64,000 bases of DNA from NCBI GenBank assembly GCA_029207755.1, contig JARCOQ010000007.1, positions 38,335,656 to 38,399,655 on the forward strand, given 5' to 3'. Below are positions 44,901 to 59,900 of this stretch, one piece after another. The translations under genes were made by a program, and so were the position numbers. The notes under the pieces were generated by a model, which did no database searches, was not told the DNA's origin, and saw only the letters and a program-made list of their open reading frames with translations. The DNA comes from Chamaea fasciata (lineage: Eukaryota; Chordata; Aves; Passeriformes; Sylviidae). Position 1 is the stretch's first letter; every line of letters starts with the position of its first letter.

Positions 44901-47900
44901 TTGAGAAATAGTCTGTTTTCTCTTCATATTTTCCTTTTACAAAATGAAGAGTTGAAAAAATTACACATAATATACATGAAGCATTTACTTGGGGAACATA
45001 AATTTTGACAACGTAATAATCATCTTGTCTCTTGTAAAAGTTCATATGTATTAGGAAGATAGGTCCTTGAAATTCTAAAATAAATTTTCAAAATGCTACA
45101 TTGGACTCTTTTGATATGTTAGTTCAGGGTGGCTTAATGGTTCTCATCAAATCTGAAATATAACAACGTGGTTTTATGGACCCACATGAACTAAAACAGA
45201 GGTCTGGACATTTATTAAAATAAGAATGTTTTACCCTTCCTCTTTATAGACTGTTGCCATAGTTTTAAAACAGGTTCTGTACTTGATCTCTCCAGGAACT
45301 GGCTGTGGTCCTTGAATCCTACTTTTTGCAACATCAAAAGGAATGTTAATAATTGAGGCTATTGTTCCTGAGACTAGCCCAATTCCAAATTTCCTCAAAA
45401 ACTCCAAATTTGGATCCTACAAGAAAAAAAAAGAGGAAAGAAAGAATAAAAAGGGAAATGGAAAGACCTGTGCAGGTTAAGCACTGTAAAGTAATAAGCA
45501 TTTAATCAGAAAACTCACACAACACACTCGTGTTATTTTAGCGGAACACATTAGGATTTCCTATGCTGGAACTTGTTTTCTTGACAATCCTATTGGCTAT
45601 GTTTTTACACATGGTCTAAATTGCTGAAGTACACATTTCCTCACACAGGATTTATAAACACAGTTCATAAAGAAAGACTGGTATGGCATATGGGGATGAT
45701 TTGTATAATTGGGCTTCACAATGTACTTAGTATTACTGTATCAAAACAGGAGAAATCCAAGCACACTATTAGCTAATTGGCCAGAATATTTTACAAATGA
45801 CAGCAACTTCCACCATGAAGCCTACTAAAACACTCATTTGTGTGTTGGACCCCCAAATGCTAAATTAAATAAAGACTAATCTCAGTCTGCTGCCATTCCC
45901 CTCCAGGTTTTTTACATTTATTTTCACATGTAGCTGATCCACTGTACTGAGAAGTGCTAGCTTCCTGTTATTAACAATCCAACTCGGCACAACGGCAAGA
46001 GAGCCTCCACGTTCTGCGCATTATAAACGGTGGTAATTCACTCAGCTAATTGGCTGAAGAATTTACAACAGATTGTTCCTGAACCATACTACATGCACAC
46101 GGTAAAAGTTAGAAATAGGTTAGAAGTGCATCTAAAAACTTCTTTGCTCACTCACAGTTCACAGTTCAACTGGGTTTTATTTGATCTTTTAGAAAGACCT
46201 CCTACTTTGGCATTTCTGTGACATCAAAGAACCCAGAGTTTATCTGGGAATCAAAGTCCCTTGAAGCAGGTTTAATCCTATTTCTCTGAGTAGTGGAAGT
46301 CACAGGGAAATGTGTTTCACAACATTTCCTATGCACATAATTTGGTTTTGCTATTGGTTTTCAATAGAAGGACACTTTTTTTCTACATCAGATTCTTTAT
46401 ATGCAGCTTACTTCTGCCATGAAGGTGCTTTAATTATAGAAAATCATCATTAAAATAACAAACCATCTTGCTGTGTTAGAACATAAGCACAATGTTAATA
46501 TCAGAGAGTTTTTTGTTTCCTAAACCTGTATGTTTTTAAATTAGAAAGAAACCAAGAATGAAGTTTTCATTTTCAGATTAGCAACAAGAAAAATAAATTA
46601 AAACTTCCATTGGGTGAAGCCCATAAAGGTGTCAAGAAAGATATGTCAAAATCAACAGAGTTCTTTATTACTTGCAGAATAACTCAATACCTTGATTTCA
46701 CAAATCACAAAACATGCTGATAATAAGTTTAGAAAATTAAGATCACTTGTGGTACAAGAAATGTAGCCCTTTTTTAACAAAGATCTTAGCAAAAAAATTC
46801 CGTTAATTCTGTACATACAGTGATCTAAATGCAAATAGAATAAAGGCAATGTTTCTGGTATCTAGGGAAGAAAAGAAGACCCCTTTTGAAGCATTTTGCC
46901 CATACACAAAACCGGACTCTAAGCAAATGTACTATAGTCAACACCAGCTAAAAAATCAAAAAGTGGATTTTTAGTCATAAACCTTATGGGAAAGGTTTTT
47001 CTACGAAATCAATCGCTGTAATATCTGGGTAATTTCATTAGTATAAAGATTCAATATAAATTTAGGTGTCAAAATTAAAAAAAAAAATTCTAAAAGCAGA
47101 TCTTAGTTGCTCTGAGGTCATCCCACTACTCATTCCGATCCTGGCTTCTAAATTATCCTGGCTTACTATTTCCTCGAGTCCATTGTACCACATCCACTTT
47201 TCTCTCTCTATTCCTACATTGAACTTCTATGTCGGCATGGATCTGAAAGCTACTAAAATAAAATTATTGTCTGCTATTTTACTTACTCACCAAGCTGAAC
47301 ATTCCCATCTCTTCTTTGCCTCTACAAGTTCAGAGCCCCTTTCTCTTAGGAGACAATGCACTGCTCAGCCCCCCGGTCTGATGCAGCAGCCCTTGTAACA
47401 CATCTGCAGTGGCTGGGGCTGGCAGTGCCCAACTTGACGTGAGTCTTGCAGTTAGCCACATTTCCAATGGGGCTTTTAACGGGTGCGATGAAATTTCATA
47501 CCGTTAAGAAACGTGGCAGCCACTTGGAGGTGGTAGTGAGCAAAGTAATGAAACTAATGTTTAAAAGCAAATCTAATTTTGATGAAAAACGGCAAAGTGA
47601 AAGCTGCTGGACACCTATGAAGTGAGCTACAAAAGTAGATGCCATTTGCAAAATAATTTCATTGCTAGGGCAGAATCATAGCTGCTAATTCTCTATGGTT
47701 GGTACATTAGTGGCCATTGAAAGAAACCTGGCTTATTCCATTTTCAGTAAACAGAGCACAAGGTTGGCTGTAAATGGTCTGTTTAGCAGAATAGACTAAA
47801 TGTATGAAAAATTATTTGATAGGGACATTTACAACCCACACATGTCACAGATATCATTTGACCCCTCAAATTTTATTTTTTATACAAGATTTATTGCTTT

Positions 47901-50900
47901 TGGCAAAATAGGCAGCAAACATCCCCAGTTAGGATGCAAATTTAATGCACGGTTTAGCTGACAGCTAAAAGGCTCATTCAGAGATTTTCATACATTTTCC
48001 TTTTTTTGTTAGAGATGGTGGACAGCAAATACATAGTCAATAGTCAAAATTATTTCACAAACGTAGTATTCTTATTTCACAATTTTTATATATTATGCTT
48101 TTTATATATTTTTCAATATTTCAAGTCTGGCTTTAAGACTTTCTTTTCTGGCAAAATATACAAAGTTAACAAACTAGATTTTGTAGTGAAATCAAGTATG
48201 TGAGAAATCAAGACAAATTAACAACTGTCTAATATTTTTCAGATTAACTGCAAACCAGCTTCTACCAGATTCCTTTTACAGGTTTGATAACTCTAAGCCT
48301 CTAGTACCTGCCCACTGATAGAAGAGGTGTAAGTTATAGGTCGTAAAATATTGTTAAATACTTCTACTTAGCAGTCGCTGAAGTGAAATTCAATGCATTT
48401 AAGTACTTGAGACATAATGTTGGCTAGCACCAGCCAGATGAGGCCTGATCTATGTCTTCTTAAATTCAGAGTAAGTTTTGCATTGATTTTAATGGGAGTT
48501 TGATCAGAGTTATTTGGTATATCTCTCTGTACAGGCTGTCTATGACACTGATGCTGGCTGGCCTAGAGAGTCCTCTTAGCTTTATTAGCACTATAGAATG
48601 CCATCACCATTCAAAACAGACTGGCTGCATGAAAGCAGCCCATTAGAAAGGGCTCCTTGCCTTCACTAGCTCCTAAGGCACACCCAGGAACTGTGCTGGC
48701 TGGCCAAGGCTGAAGCTGTGCCAGGGAATGTTTAACAGTGCAGGCGGCTGAGTTTCAGTGTTGCTGCTCCATTTACTAGTGCAGATGCAGCCACTGTGCA
48801 AGCCACCATATAAGGCACTGTGCACTGGTCAAGCACAAGGCAAACCTCTCCACTTGCAGTTAATCCCACACTGATTAAAATGCCTTTTGATTTTGCTGAT
48901 ATTTAAGGACATCTGGGCCACTGGCTGACATTGAAGTAATTTCCCTTTTGTTTTCTATGTATATTTAAACCCATGTTACTGATGTTAAAATTTTTCTTCA
49001 TCATACAAAATCTATATAAAGTACTAATTTCCTTTAGATCATAAAGCTCTGAATCTTTCTAATAATGTAATACTCATTTCCTATTTTTTAAAATCTGATA
49101 GGCTAGGAAAGCATGCTTATGCCAAATACTATTACTATTCAATTCCTGTGCAAGAAAAATTCCCATGATTCCCATAGAAGCTGCACACTAGTCTCTGTCC
49201 TTACCTGGATATTTTCCTGAATTTTCTGCATAGCGATTATGATTTTTTTAATCTTTTGATCAACACAAAAGTGTTTACTCCTATCTTAGTAACAAGCTAT
49301 GCTTGTGCTTTGAGTTTTTAGAATGTGTGACTAAAGTACACTGTAAAATATGCTTAGATACACTGTAAGAAACTTGTAGAAACTTGTGGGTCAGCTGCTC
49401 TTGAACAATTCAATTTACTGTAATAATCTGCGAATAAGAAGTGGAGCTTTTCTCCATTTACACAATGCTGCCAACAAAAATACCAGGCTACTCAGAAGTG
49501 CAGGAAAAAAAGGTGTTACTTCATCTGGGAATAGAAACCGATCCCTTTTGATGTGAATTGCCCCTTCTTACGTGTATATCACTACATATTACACCTGTGA
49601 CTGTTTAACTGTCATCATCTAAAAATCACATTAGTGAAAACAAACTTCAATAAGTAGCATGCTGGAATCATTAATAAACCATTAGTTGTTTCTCACACAG
49701 TCACTTAGAAAGTTGCTAATATTACCATGTTTTCATTAGTAAAATTTCCTTTTGTTGTAAAGGGAATGCTTTCTTTGTTATTTTAAGTAATATAGGACTA
49801 TCAAAATTTCTGTAAGTGAAATTACACCTATAATGATTTTTTTTCTTTAATTATAAATGACATAAAGTCCCTGTACATGACCCTTTACATCCTGTGTTGG
49901 TCTCTCTCTCATAAGGATGAATCTTCCCTGTCATCCTTCAAGAATGAACTCTTCCTAGGTTGAACTGTCTTTTGAACCTGAATAACCTACATACTGCAGC
50001 TCAGACACCTCTGCAAGCTTATCCCCTTTTTGAATACTGACAGAAGTTCTAGAAACTCATTTTTCTCTTCTAAGCCAGTTTGCCACCAAAAAAAGTACAT
50101 ACCCAATGTAACCACAACATGTCTGTATCTCATTTACTGCCTTTTCATACTGCTACCATGCTATAAAGGGAATTCATAAAAATGATAATTCAAATATGGC
50201 TACACTCAGCTTTGCTTAAAAAGTGAGAAGATCAAGTCCTTAATCTGCTTCCATTAAAATGCTATGGATTTCTGCAAAACAGAGCTAGGTCAGTCAGCTT
50301 ACCACTAAATACCATAGCTTTGTAGAGAAAAATAGAGTGTGAATTAAAATGTCAGACTTCTTATCTGATTGTCTATTGCATTGTATGAAGAACTTACTTT
50401 ATTGACTGGAAGGATGTTTTTCACATTGAAGTAGAATCCAAAGTAAACCATGTTAAAAACTCCGTGACGGCCCAGTGTTGCAGTAAGGCCTTTGTTGAGT
50501 CCTTGGGAGCCCAGACCACCGGTTTTAATGATCTGCTGAGCTTGAGCAAAGCTAGATGGTTGCTACACAAGTTAAGCAAAAGAAGGAAGAGATCATCTTT
50601 ACAAAAAGAGAACAATAAACATAGCATCATTTCCATCCTGTTGACAAACACAATGTTGCCAATTCTGGTAATTTTATATTAAGTATCATTCTACTTTTTA
50701 TTTTCCCTTTCCTGTGACCATAAATATCACAACTTTAATTAAAAAAAGATTCCTCATTTTTATTATAATAAGATGAAAGCAGGATTTGAGTACTGTAAAA
50801 GTGTAGTACTGTAACAGATTTCCAAAAGGCAGAAAGGAAGAAACTGCCTCATATCAGACAGAGTCTGCCTAATTACATGCCCCTTTGATCTTTTTTGAAT

Positions 50901-53900
50901 AAACTGTGATATTCAGAATTAGCTATTCCCCTTATGAATATTTGACATTTTTTTAACAGCATAATAGAAACATTACTTTCAAAAAGTTGTTGACTAGAGT
51001 TTGGCTTTCTCCAAAGCATAAATCAAAAAACCCCATAAAGCCATAAAGCTCTGGGTAACCAAATCTATAATTACAAAGGCAAAACATAACTTCCACTAGG
51101 AGGTTCAAACATGAAAATATAGAAGAATTTTGACTACACCACTGTGAATACCACTAATTTCAATACAGTTATTTGTTTAATAGATTTCCATTTCAAAATA
51201 TCACTATGGTAGATCAACAACATCAGCCAAATGATACTGCTATATCTGACACAGCATATGACTGCTTATTTAGGTGACTGAAGAGTTTAATCTTTAATAC
51301 AAGGTTTTATTCTGGTTTTTCATATTTCACGACTAATATTATCCTGTTAATGTTCTGCGTATGTTTTACTAGAGTTTACTTTTCTATCTGCTCCCAAGAA
51401 GTCAAGTCAGAATCTATTCTAAAATTTAGATACTAAACATGGATACTAGCAATAACATAGTTTTTTGTGCTCCAAAAATGGACATTACATATATTGAAAT
51501 AATACAGCAACCTTCAATATTAAGGCATTCCTTGGTATCCCTTTTCTTGGATATGGATTAACTCATGACTCAGAGGGGAAGCCTGTCACTTGCTGAACAC
51601 CTGAGATGGGATTAATATATCCAAATTTAGACACCTGTAATGCCTACACCTGACTTTCCTTTCCAGTCCTTTAGTAACAAAGAAGACACTCTTTGGCAGC
51701 ACTTCCCTTTTACCAAAGGAGGTGTCATCATGTCAACTGAACAAGCCATAGAAAGTCTGTGGTTCATCACTGATGATGGAAGGACCTCAGACAGAGGAAT
51801 TTATTGTACAAACATCTGGAGCTAATGCACTTCACACAGCTGTTGACTTTTACTTAATATAGACCTCCTCAGTGGAATCTGGAGTCAGATCATAAAGCAG
51901 AAAATTGTATTTGTTTAATTAATCATAAATCTTATGTCAGGTGAGAAGATTTTAATCATCACACTAGCTTCTATAAGTCAGTGAGTTATCCAGGGCTACA
52001 GGGAAAGGAAAAAAAAAAAAAGGAAAACCAAACAACATGGTGTCGGGCTTCTTGCCGTTTACTTTAAAAAAAGGCCACCATTATTTTCACCCACAGCAAT
52101 CCACATTACAAAAGGGCTGATACATGATTTATAGTGGCCTTCCTCTTTAAATCTATCAGCCCTCGAAAGATGATCTGCTACCACAGAACAATTCAGCTGT
52201 CACTGCAGGGTGTGAATATTTGCTTTGGGGGTGTGCTGGAGTCTGGGTGTGAGTATATGTGTTCATGCTCTTCCTTGTTCCTTTTAAACAAGATATATTT
52301 ATTATTTCTATACAATAGTCAAAGAAATATGTGAACTGCATTAGGTTTCATCATGTAGTATGAAAGCTCCACAATGGGATAGGTACACAGTTTACTTAAA
52401 CCTTTTAGAAAAACAGTGCATGGTAATGCCTTATGCTGTATAATATAACCTCTGGACATTCTTCTTCCAATAGGCTTGAGTTTATTGTGGAATGTCCTTT
52501 AACATTTTCTTAATGAGAGCTTGATGTCAAGGTATAAAGTCACTGGAGGACCTGAACAAAAACAGCTCAGAATGCTTTTGGACAGCTACAGGTTGATTAT
52601 TGTAGTATTCTGAAGGTCAGCAATGAAGGGATGCTGTAACTAAAGGAAGCAATTGGCTGAAATTTACAAGCTAAACCACCCCAGACTTTGTTATAAATTT
52701 TGCAATAGAAAAAAAATTAAAACATAGGAAGTGAAAGGATACATTAGTCTTTTGCAGATTTAGAAAGAATAGTTTGCTCAAAATATAACAGTGGTTTGTT
52801 TATACTTAAAAGCTGAGGGTTTTTTTGAGCTAGGATAATTGCATCTTCACAACTGTGAAGCAGAAGGATCCAGAATACCTGCTTAGCTCACTACCGCTGG
52901 AGTAGTAATAGTTCATAATTTTTATCACATCATCTTCTTGAGAGACAGATCCTCTCACACATTGCTTTTTCCTACTTTCAGTCTCTCTGCTTCTGGGATC
53001 CAAAACATTTTACTCCTGCTCTGCATAATTTATCTGTTCAGTGGCTTTGCTGCCCAAGCTTAAAAAATGTCTAGACTGGAGACTTGCAGCAAATAAACAT
53101 GTCTTTCATATGCATTAGGAATCGAACAGGAGTTTACCAAACATTTTCAAACTCATTCCGGAAGAAAACGCTTTTCTGGATGAGTTATGGAGTAGGTACT
53201 AGTTACTGTATGACATTTGGAAATCAGTAGGTGTATTTTTCCAGTGTGTACCTGAGGACCTTGGCCCAAACAGATTATGTAAATGGCCAGGTCATAAATC
53301 TCTTCACTGTGCATCCCTCAAAAGTATTCAGTTTGTGCAGATGAGTGCTACAAGGCATCCAAGTATTAACTCAGTCAAAACTTAATAGTAGACTATGCAA
53401 AAATCATATCCCACCAGGGATTCAGCCAACCTTTTCATGTGATGCTTATGTGATTTGGCACTTCTACCATGGTACAGCTGATTCCTCATGAGATTTCGAA
53501 AACGGTGATTTGACAATTGCTATTTTTATTCAATAAGAGAAGAAAAAAGGAACTGTATTACTGCCTTCTTTCACTTTAGCCTGGAACATCTGCATTAAAA
53601 TTAATAGAAGTTAGTGCATTCCTGAGAACACCTGATTTTCATGAATCACTGTTTTCCTTTAATCTTTTTCCCCTTTCAGTAGTACCCAGAATCGTGGACA
53701 ATGTTTTGCACAATGCCTTCTTTGGAGAAAACAATATTTGAATAACAAAACTCTGAAGTGAAGCAAGAATTTAAATTATCAATGTACTTGTTATATAACA
53801 ATTTCCCAGTTTGTGCTAATCAAAGTGAGGTCTTGTAAGTAGTTTCACCCAAGAAATATAGCGTAAAAATACAGCAGCTGGACTCCATCAAGGGCACAGG

Positions 53901-56900
53901 ACTGTGGTGTTTTATGCTAACCTTCGGTGCTCACTTGAAATCTGCAGCCTGCTGGGTAAATGTGCTGTGTACAAGGGGCTCAGGTTTGTACTCATGGATT
54001 ACAATTCCTCACCGTGCTGGGTTGCTGGCTGCTTGGGAGGGATGAAGGTTCATTTCAGGCACAAAATATTTACAGTGGAGATGCTGATGCCTCTGACAAT
54101 ATTGCATGCATCTCTGCATATCTGAAGGCATTGCCTGTTGGGTCTCTGCCTTTTCCGTTTCTGTTAAGCTTGTGGGAAAATCATTTGCAGCCAACAATAT
54201 ATAATAGACATTCTGCTCTAAATATGAACCCCGAAGTGCATGATGCCCAAAAAAGCAGAAAAAGGAGAATGAAACAGTTTTCCTACCTCTGTGAAGGCAT
54301 TCTGATTGGTCTGTAAGGTAACCTTCACTACTTCAAATGGGTTAACCACAACTGCCTCTGTCAACCCAGATCCCAAGCCAGCAACTGCAAAAGCCTAGGA
54401 AAGTTAAAATGAAAATTAACTATTAAGGAGTAATACTTCCTCTACATCAGATTGTGAAAGTGAGGGATACAATGCAAACTGCAAGACTACTGTAATGCAG
54501 CAGTATTCTTTTGTTAAACAACTTTAGCCCTTGATTAGACGCTGACAGTTCATGAAGGCAATATGACAATAGCCATAAACCATATTCCAGAACAATCAAA
54601 CCAAAATGTCATAGCACTCCATGCCCATGTATTCTCCTTTCAGCTGGAAGGGAAATGTGGTACCCAATTATTACGCAAGCATGGAAAAAGTGGAAAAAGA
54701 ATGTCCTCATGTTATCTTTGGGTGGACTCTGAATAATAACACAAACTTAAGTGCAGTTTTGCAGCACTGGAAAAAATAAAACCTCTGAACTGAGCATTAA
54801 GCACATAACACTAACATATTAACTTAAAAATACATGTTAAAAACTAAAAGAGTTCAGTACTTAAGCAAATTGCAGAACTAGAAAGTTCACCTAGTAGTTA
54901 ACAATCCTAGGAAGGTTTATATGAGAATGAGTGGCACACAGGGAAATGTCAGCATTCCTTGCAAGGATGAATTAATTCCATTTGCTTAGAAGCTGGTGGC
55001 ATTTCAGTCATAGATAGGGAGATATTCACTGCATTGTTTCCATCCTGGCACAGCATTATAAGAGACCTTAATTTGTCTTTAACAAAAAATAGTATTAAAA
55101 TATTTAGGTCAATTGAGAAAATTAAGAGGGGTTAAAGTCAATGATGACTTTACACATTTATTGCCTTTACTTAACATCCCCAAACTCTCTAAGTGCTGAA
55201 AAATGTGCCAGGACCAAAATACATTATAATGAGTACATTTGCTGGAATTCAAAGAAACCAATAGTAAGGGACAAAACAACAGTGAGAAAAAACTTTCTTA
55301 ACACAGAGGGATTTGAGCAGGGACTCCTGAGAGCTCAAGAAAGATAGGAATGGAAAGTTAGATGGGTAGTGGCAAACTCTGGTCTTACTGCCTTTGCAGA
55401 AGGTTGTGTTACCAACAAATCGATTTTTCCAGTAAGATGGGAACATTTCATCATCAACCATGACTGAAGCCAGTAGGAAGATGGTGCTAATGTATACATC
55501 TGTCTTTTAATAATAAATATTGCCTTGATATGAGGTCTGTAGAGGTATCTAGAAACATCCTGCCTGCCTTAGACTAGAATCCCCCTCAGTCTTTTTCCCT
55601 CACTACCTTAGTGCCAAAAATGCCTCTATAGTAACAGTACTGCACCAAAAATGTGAGGGGTTTCTGTTTGGTCTGAGCATTGTATCTGTTCTGTGAATCA
55701 GGGCAGCTTTTGCATGTTTATAAGTTTTCAGCCTATTTTTCTTCCCCCCCAAAAAGTGCTGGTTAACCATAGAACCTACAACTTGTTTCTTTCGACTTGC
55801 TAGAGAACAAGTATCAGTCTCTCTATAGACACCTAAGGATGAGAACTACTGAAAAATACCAGATAAAATAGGAGAGACAGCTATAGGGCCAGTGGAATAA
55901 TTAAGAGGAAGAGCTTGCTTTAACCTGGTTAATAGAATTCCATGACCATTCACTTACTGCAATTAAAGGAAGATGTAAATGAAAACAATACTCTTTAAAA
56001 GAGACTTGAAATTACCAAAACCTTTATAGCACAGCCATAAAAGACCAATTATTTCCTAAAGTTGTGATGTCATCATTGTGAAAAATAAATATTTACTATG
56101 ATTTACATTCTTACACCACAGGAACCAGTAGTTCTTATAAAAAGTATTTTACTCCTAAAGCATAATAGCAGAATTAAGACCTACACATGAATATGCAGAT
56201 TACGCATGCAAACTACATCTTAGCATTTAAACATTTCTGCATATATGTATGCCCTGCATTTTGTTTTTAAACAAGCTATTTCTTGAGATGAATTCATAAC
56301 TCCACTGATGGACAAGAGAGTTTTGCCATTTACTTCAAAAGAAGAAATTTCTTATCAATAACTTATTTTTCTTTTATAACGTTTTTAAAATAAGACTGAG
56401 ATCTTTATTTTTGTTATAGTTGTACTGTGCCTTGGAGAACAGCACTTTGAGGTTGAAGTGTTAAACTAGACACTACAACATGAATAAATAAATATTGATA
56501 ATATTCAACTTTTTATGTTATTTTGTAAGAATGAAGAATGTCAGGCTGTATCCAGACTCTTCCATGGTGGCTGTCATCATCCATGTTGACAAATGTTATG
56601 ATGTTGTGGGGAATTATTTTCAGGACATTTGATATAAAACATCATTTATCAATTTTGATAAATTCTTATCAATGTTTTCAAGGGACAATTCTGTTTTGAA
56701 AAATTGGGTTGAGCTGGACCCTTTAGTTTTGGGCTTCTTCTATGGGAGGAAGCAGATGAGACAGTGCTCAGTAGACACATACTACATTAGAACATGGAGT
56801 TCTGTATCCATACGTACCAGTCCTGGCGGCAATGACACATATCCCAGTACCTTCTTGTATTGTTCAAAGGTAAAAAACTGTGAAAAGAAGTTAGATTGAA

Positions 56901-59900
56901 ACTGAATTGAAAAAAAATTATTAGTTACTTATGCAAATTAGTAAAAAGCAGACTATAATGGAGTTTCACTGCCTCATATCCTGACCAGCTGCATGCAGTT
57001 CTGCAAAATAAACGTAAGCCAGTTTTATTTCACACTCTCTATAGCAGTGCTAGAATGTGCAAGAGTAGATAATCAGGCTTCAGAACTGATTTTATTAGTG
57101 TGCCATGCATAATAACAGAATAAGTGCAATTCAAGTAATGCTCTATCTTAGAGTTCACTTACATCATATAGGACATATTTTAAATCTATAAACTTTTTCT
57201 CTGGAATTAACTTTCATATACTGGTTTAAATGTAGTAGCAGATATTCCAGTTTTCCCAAAAATCACCCCTACATCCTTAATGTAATGTGCTGCAATTGCT
57301 TTTGCATTTCTCAAACACTAGTCTGCGTCTCATCAGAGAGATATAACTGTGGATTTTGAAGATGGAAACTGTCATTTTTATAATCTTCTACTGTCAAAAG
57401 GCATATTTCTTTTCCTGTTCTCTCTTTACAAATAAATCTTTCAGTCAATTGTCTGCTTTCAAACAGTGGCTCCTCAAAGTTCTGAGCATCTGCAGCTCCC
57501 TAGAGGATGTCTTGAAAGCTGTACTCTTGGGTGTCTGAGTTTCAAGAAAGAAGTAAGATCAGCTTCACTTGCACCAATGTGGTGAAAGGCAACCATTTGC
57601 AAATAGCTCATTTTGAAACCTACCATTTCTTGACACCCAAATCCATTAATTTTAAGAATATCTTCTGTGAATTCTTATAAAGATCAAAGCAAGGAAGGAA
57701 TGGATTTGTTCTTCTGAGATGAAGGTTTAGAATAACCCTGAATGCACTGAAGTCAGCAGGAAACTTCCTGTTGGCATATGCAAACAGACTTTGTCTGCCT
57801 AGCTTCTCCTCTGTGGACACAAAGACTAAGATGCATGGGTCAAGATAAATTCTAAAGAAAGAGTATATGTGACATTTTACAAATTATTGGGAAGATGCCC
57901 TTTGAAATACAGCACACAATCTAGGCCACCATTTAAAAAAAACCAACTCAGACTACATCATATTCAAAACAGGGATACCAGCACCATAAAGGAGAACTTG
58001 GAGATTATTTTGAGAATGAAGACTGAAGGAGAATAAATGCTTTCCTTGTTTAGTTTAGCAAAAGAGATGCTGTGAGAGAATGAAAAACAAGGAAGATATG
58101 TAATATAAAGAAATTCTGTGTAAAAGCAAAATATACTCATAAGGAGAATGTGGTTGAAGATCTGATGAAGCTCTCTTGAAACTAAGAGTAAAGTCCTGAA
58201 ACAGTCTTCCAATAAGAACGATGGGGGAAAAATCTTCATGACTTGTAGGGGAGAGTTTGATCAGTTTATGAAGAAAAAAACCCATAGTGTCTTAATTTCA
58301 TATTCTGCAAATGTTGCTGAAGCCACTGAAAAAGCAGTCCAGCTGCTATCACATAAGACACATCTGAGGGCAGTGAAAATGATCCTCTAGCATGAGGATG
58401 GCAGAACTTGTGGGCTAAAAAAAGTGGGTATCTGAATTCTGTGTAAAACCATATTGGAGGTGTTATCCCACATAATTTTCACACACAGAACAACAACTAA
58501 CCACAGCTCACTATTTGTGAGTCCTGCAATCTGTGTAAGAAATATTCATGTCTTTGCATTCAAAATAAAGTGGCTTTTACATAGCATGTGTGGTATGGTG
58601 GGGATGAAGAACAAAAACTGTCACAGTTCCGCTAAGACTGCATCAGTGCAGGCTCATATCTCCTAGTACAAGAGCTGTCACATCCCAGTCTAGGAAAAGT
58701 AAACAGCCAGAACTTTTAACTTTTCTGTCTGCTTCCCAATGTTGACCTGTAACACTTGATCAGTTCAGAGCAAGGTGGTTCAAATGAAGGTGGAATCCTT
58801 GGCAAGTCTGTGAATTTTGTGACCACAGAGGAGGCTACAATCCCTCCACACAGCATCTGCCTATGCACAAGACAACCAAAGTCTTTCACCATAAGAGGAA
58901 GGCAATGAGAAACGAGGCCAATGGAGATGTGGGAATCATAAGAAACATAAGGGAATAAAGTTTTTAAGACAAGACAGAAAAACTGTGCGGCCTGTGCTGA
59001 GTCTCAGCCAAAGAAGACAAGCTCTGTCCCTCGCAGTTCAGTACTACAGACCTATCAGAACAAAGCAGCTATTCCATAAACCACAGGTACAGGAGCATAA
59101 GTAATAAGCACCACATTTTCATTTGAATTGTTTAGAACCTTGTCCTATGGCAAAGTCAATAAAATTTTTCAGTCAAGACCTGCTTCAAATGAAAAGTCAC
59201 TGGAATCATACCGAAACCATCAGAGAATTGGGTGTTAATGTGTTAATAATGCCACTGTTTTAATGCAAGAGGGAATATGTATACATAATGCAAAATTGGG
59301 TTGTTAAGTTCTGAAAATTGATCGGCTGCCGCTCTGGTCACAGGATGGGCATTTTTTTATATCCTTAGTTGGGATTATTATATGATTTTGCAGAAAAGGT
59401 GCTGGAACTGGGGCCCAGATTTTAACTACCCTCCAAAGACTATAAAGATTGAACAATAATCTTGCAAGCATCTTGAATAATGTTTAAAATTTTTGCATTG
59501 GCCTTGACAATAACCAAAAAAGATTGAACTGTTACTTAAACTTTAGTTCTATCTTTTTGGACAGCTGAAGATATAATAGAGGTAAAAGTCTGACAAAGTG
59601 GGAGGGTAAGCTGCTTCACTGAACTAAATTAATTTCTTATTGTGAAAATTTTGCTTTATTCTTTCTCCAGCATCTTTCTAGTCATTGTTACCCTCTTAAC
59701 CTTTAATGGAATTTCTGGTATTCCCTAATGTTTTCCATAGTGTTACAGATCTGTAAAACAGTTGTAATAAAGGCAGAATTACATTACCTGGCAATTTTTT
59801 TGGTCTTTAAAATGTTACCTTAAAAATCAATAGCTTCCTAGAGTCATAAATAAAATAACTATTTAATAGTAACTATGCTTTAAATATTTTTAAAAAGAAA

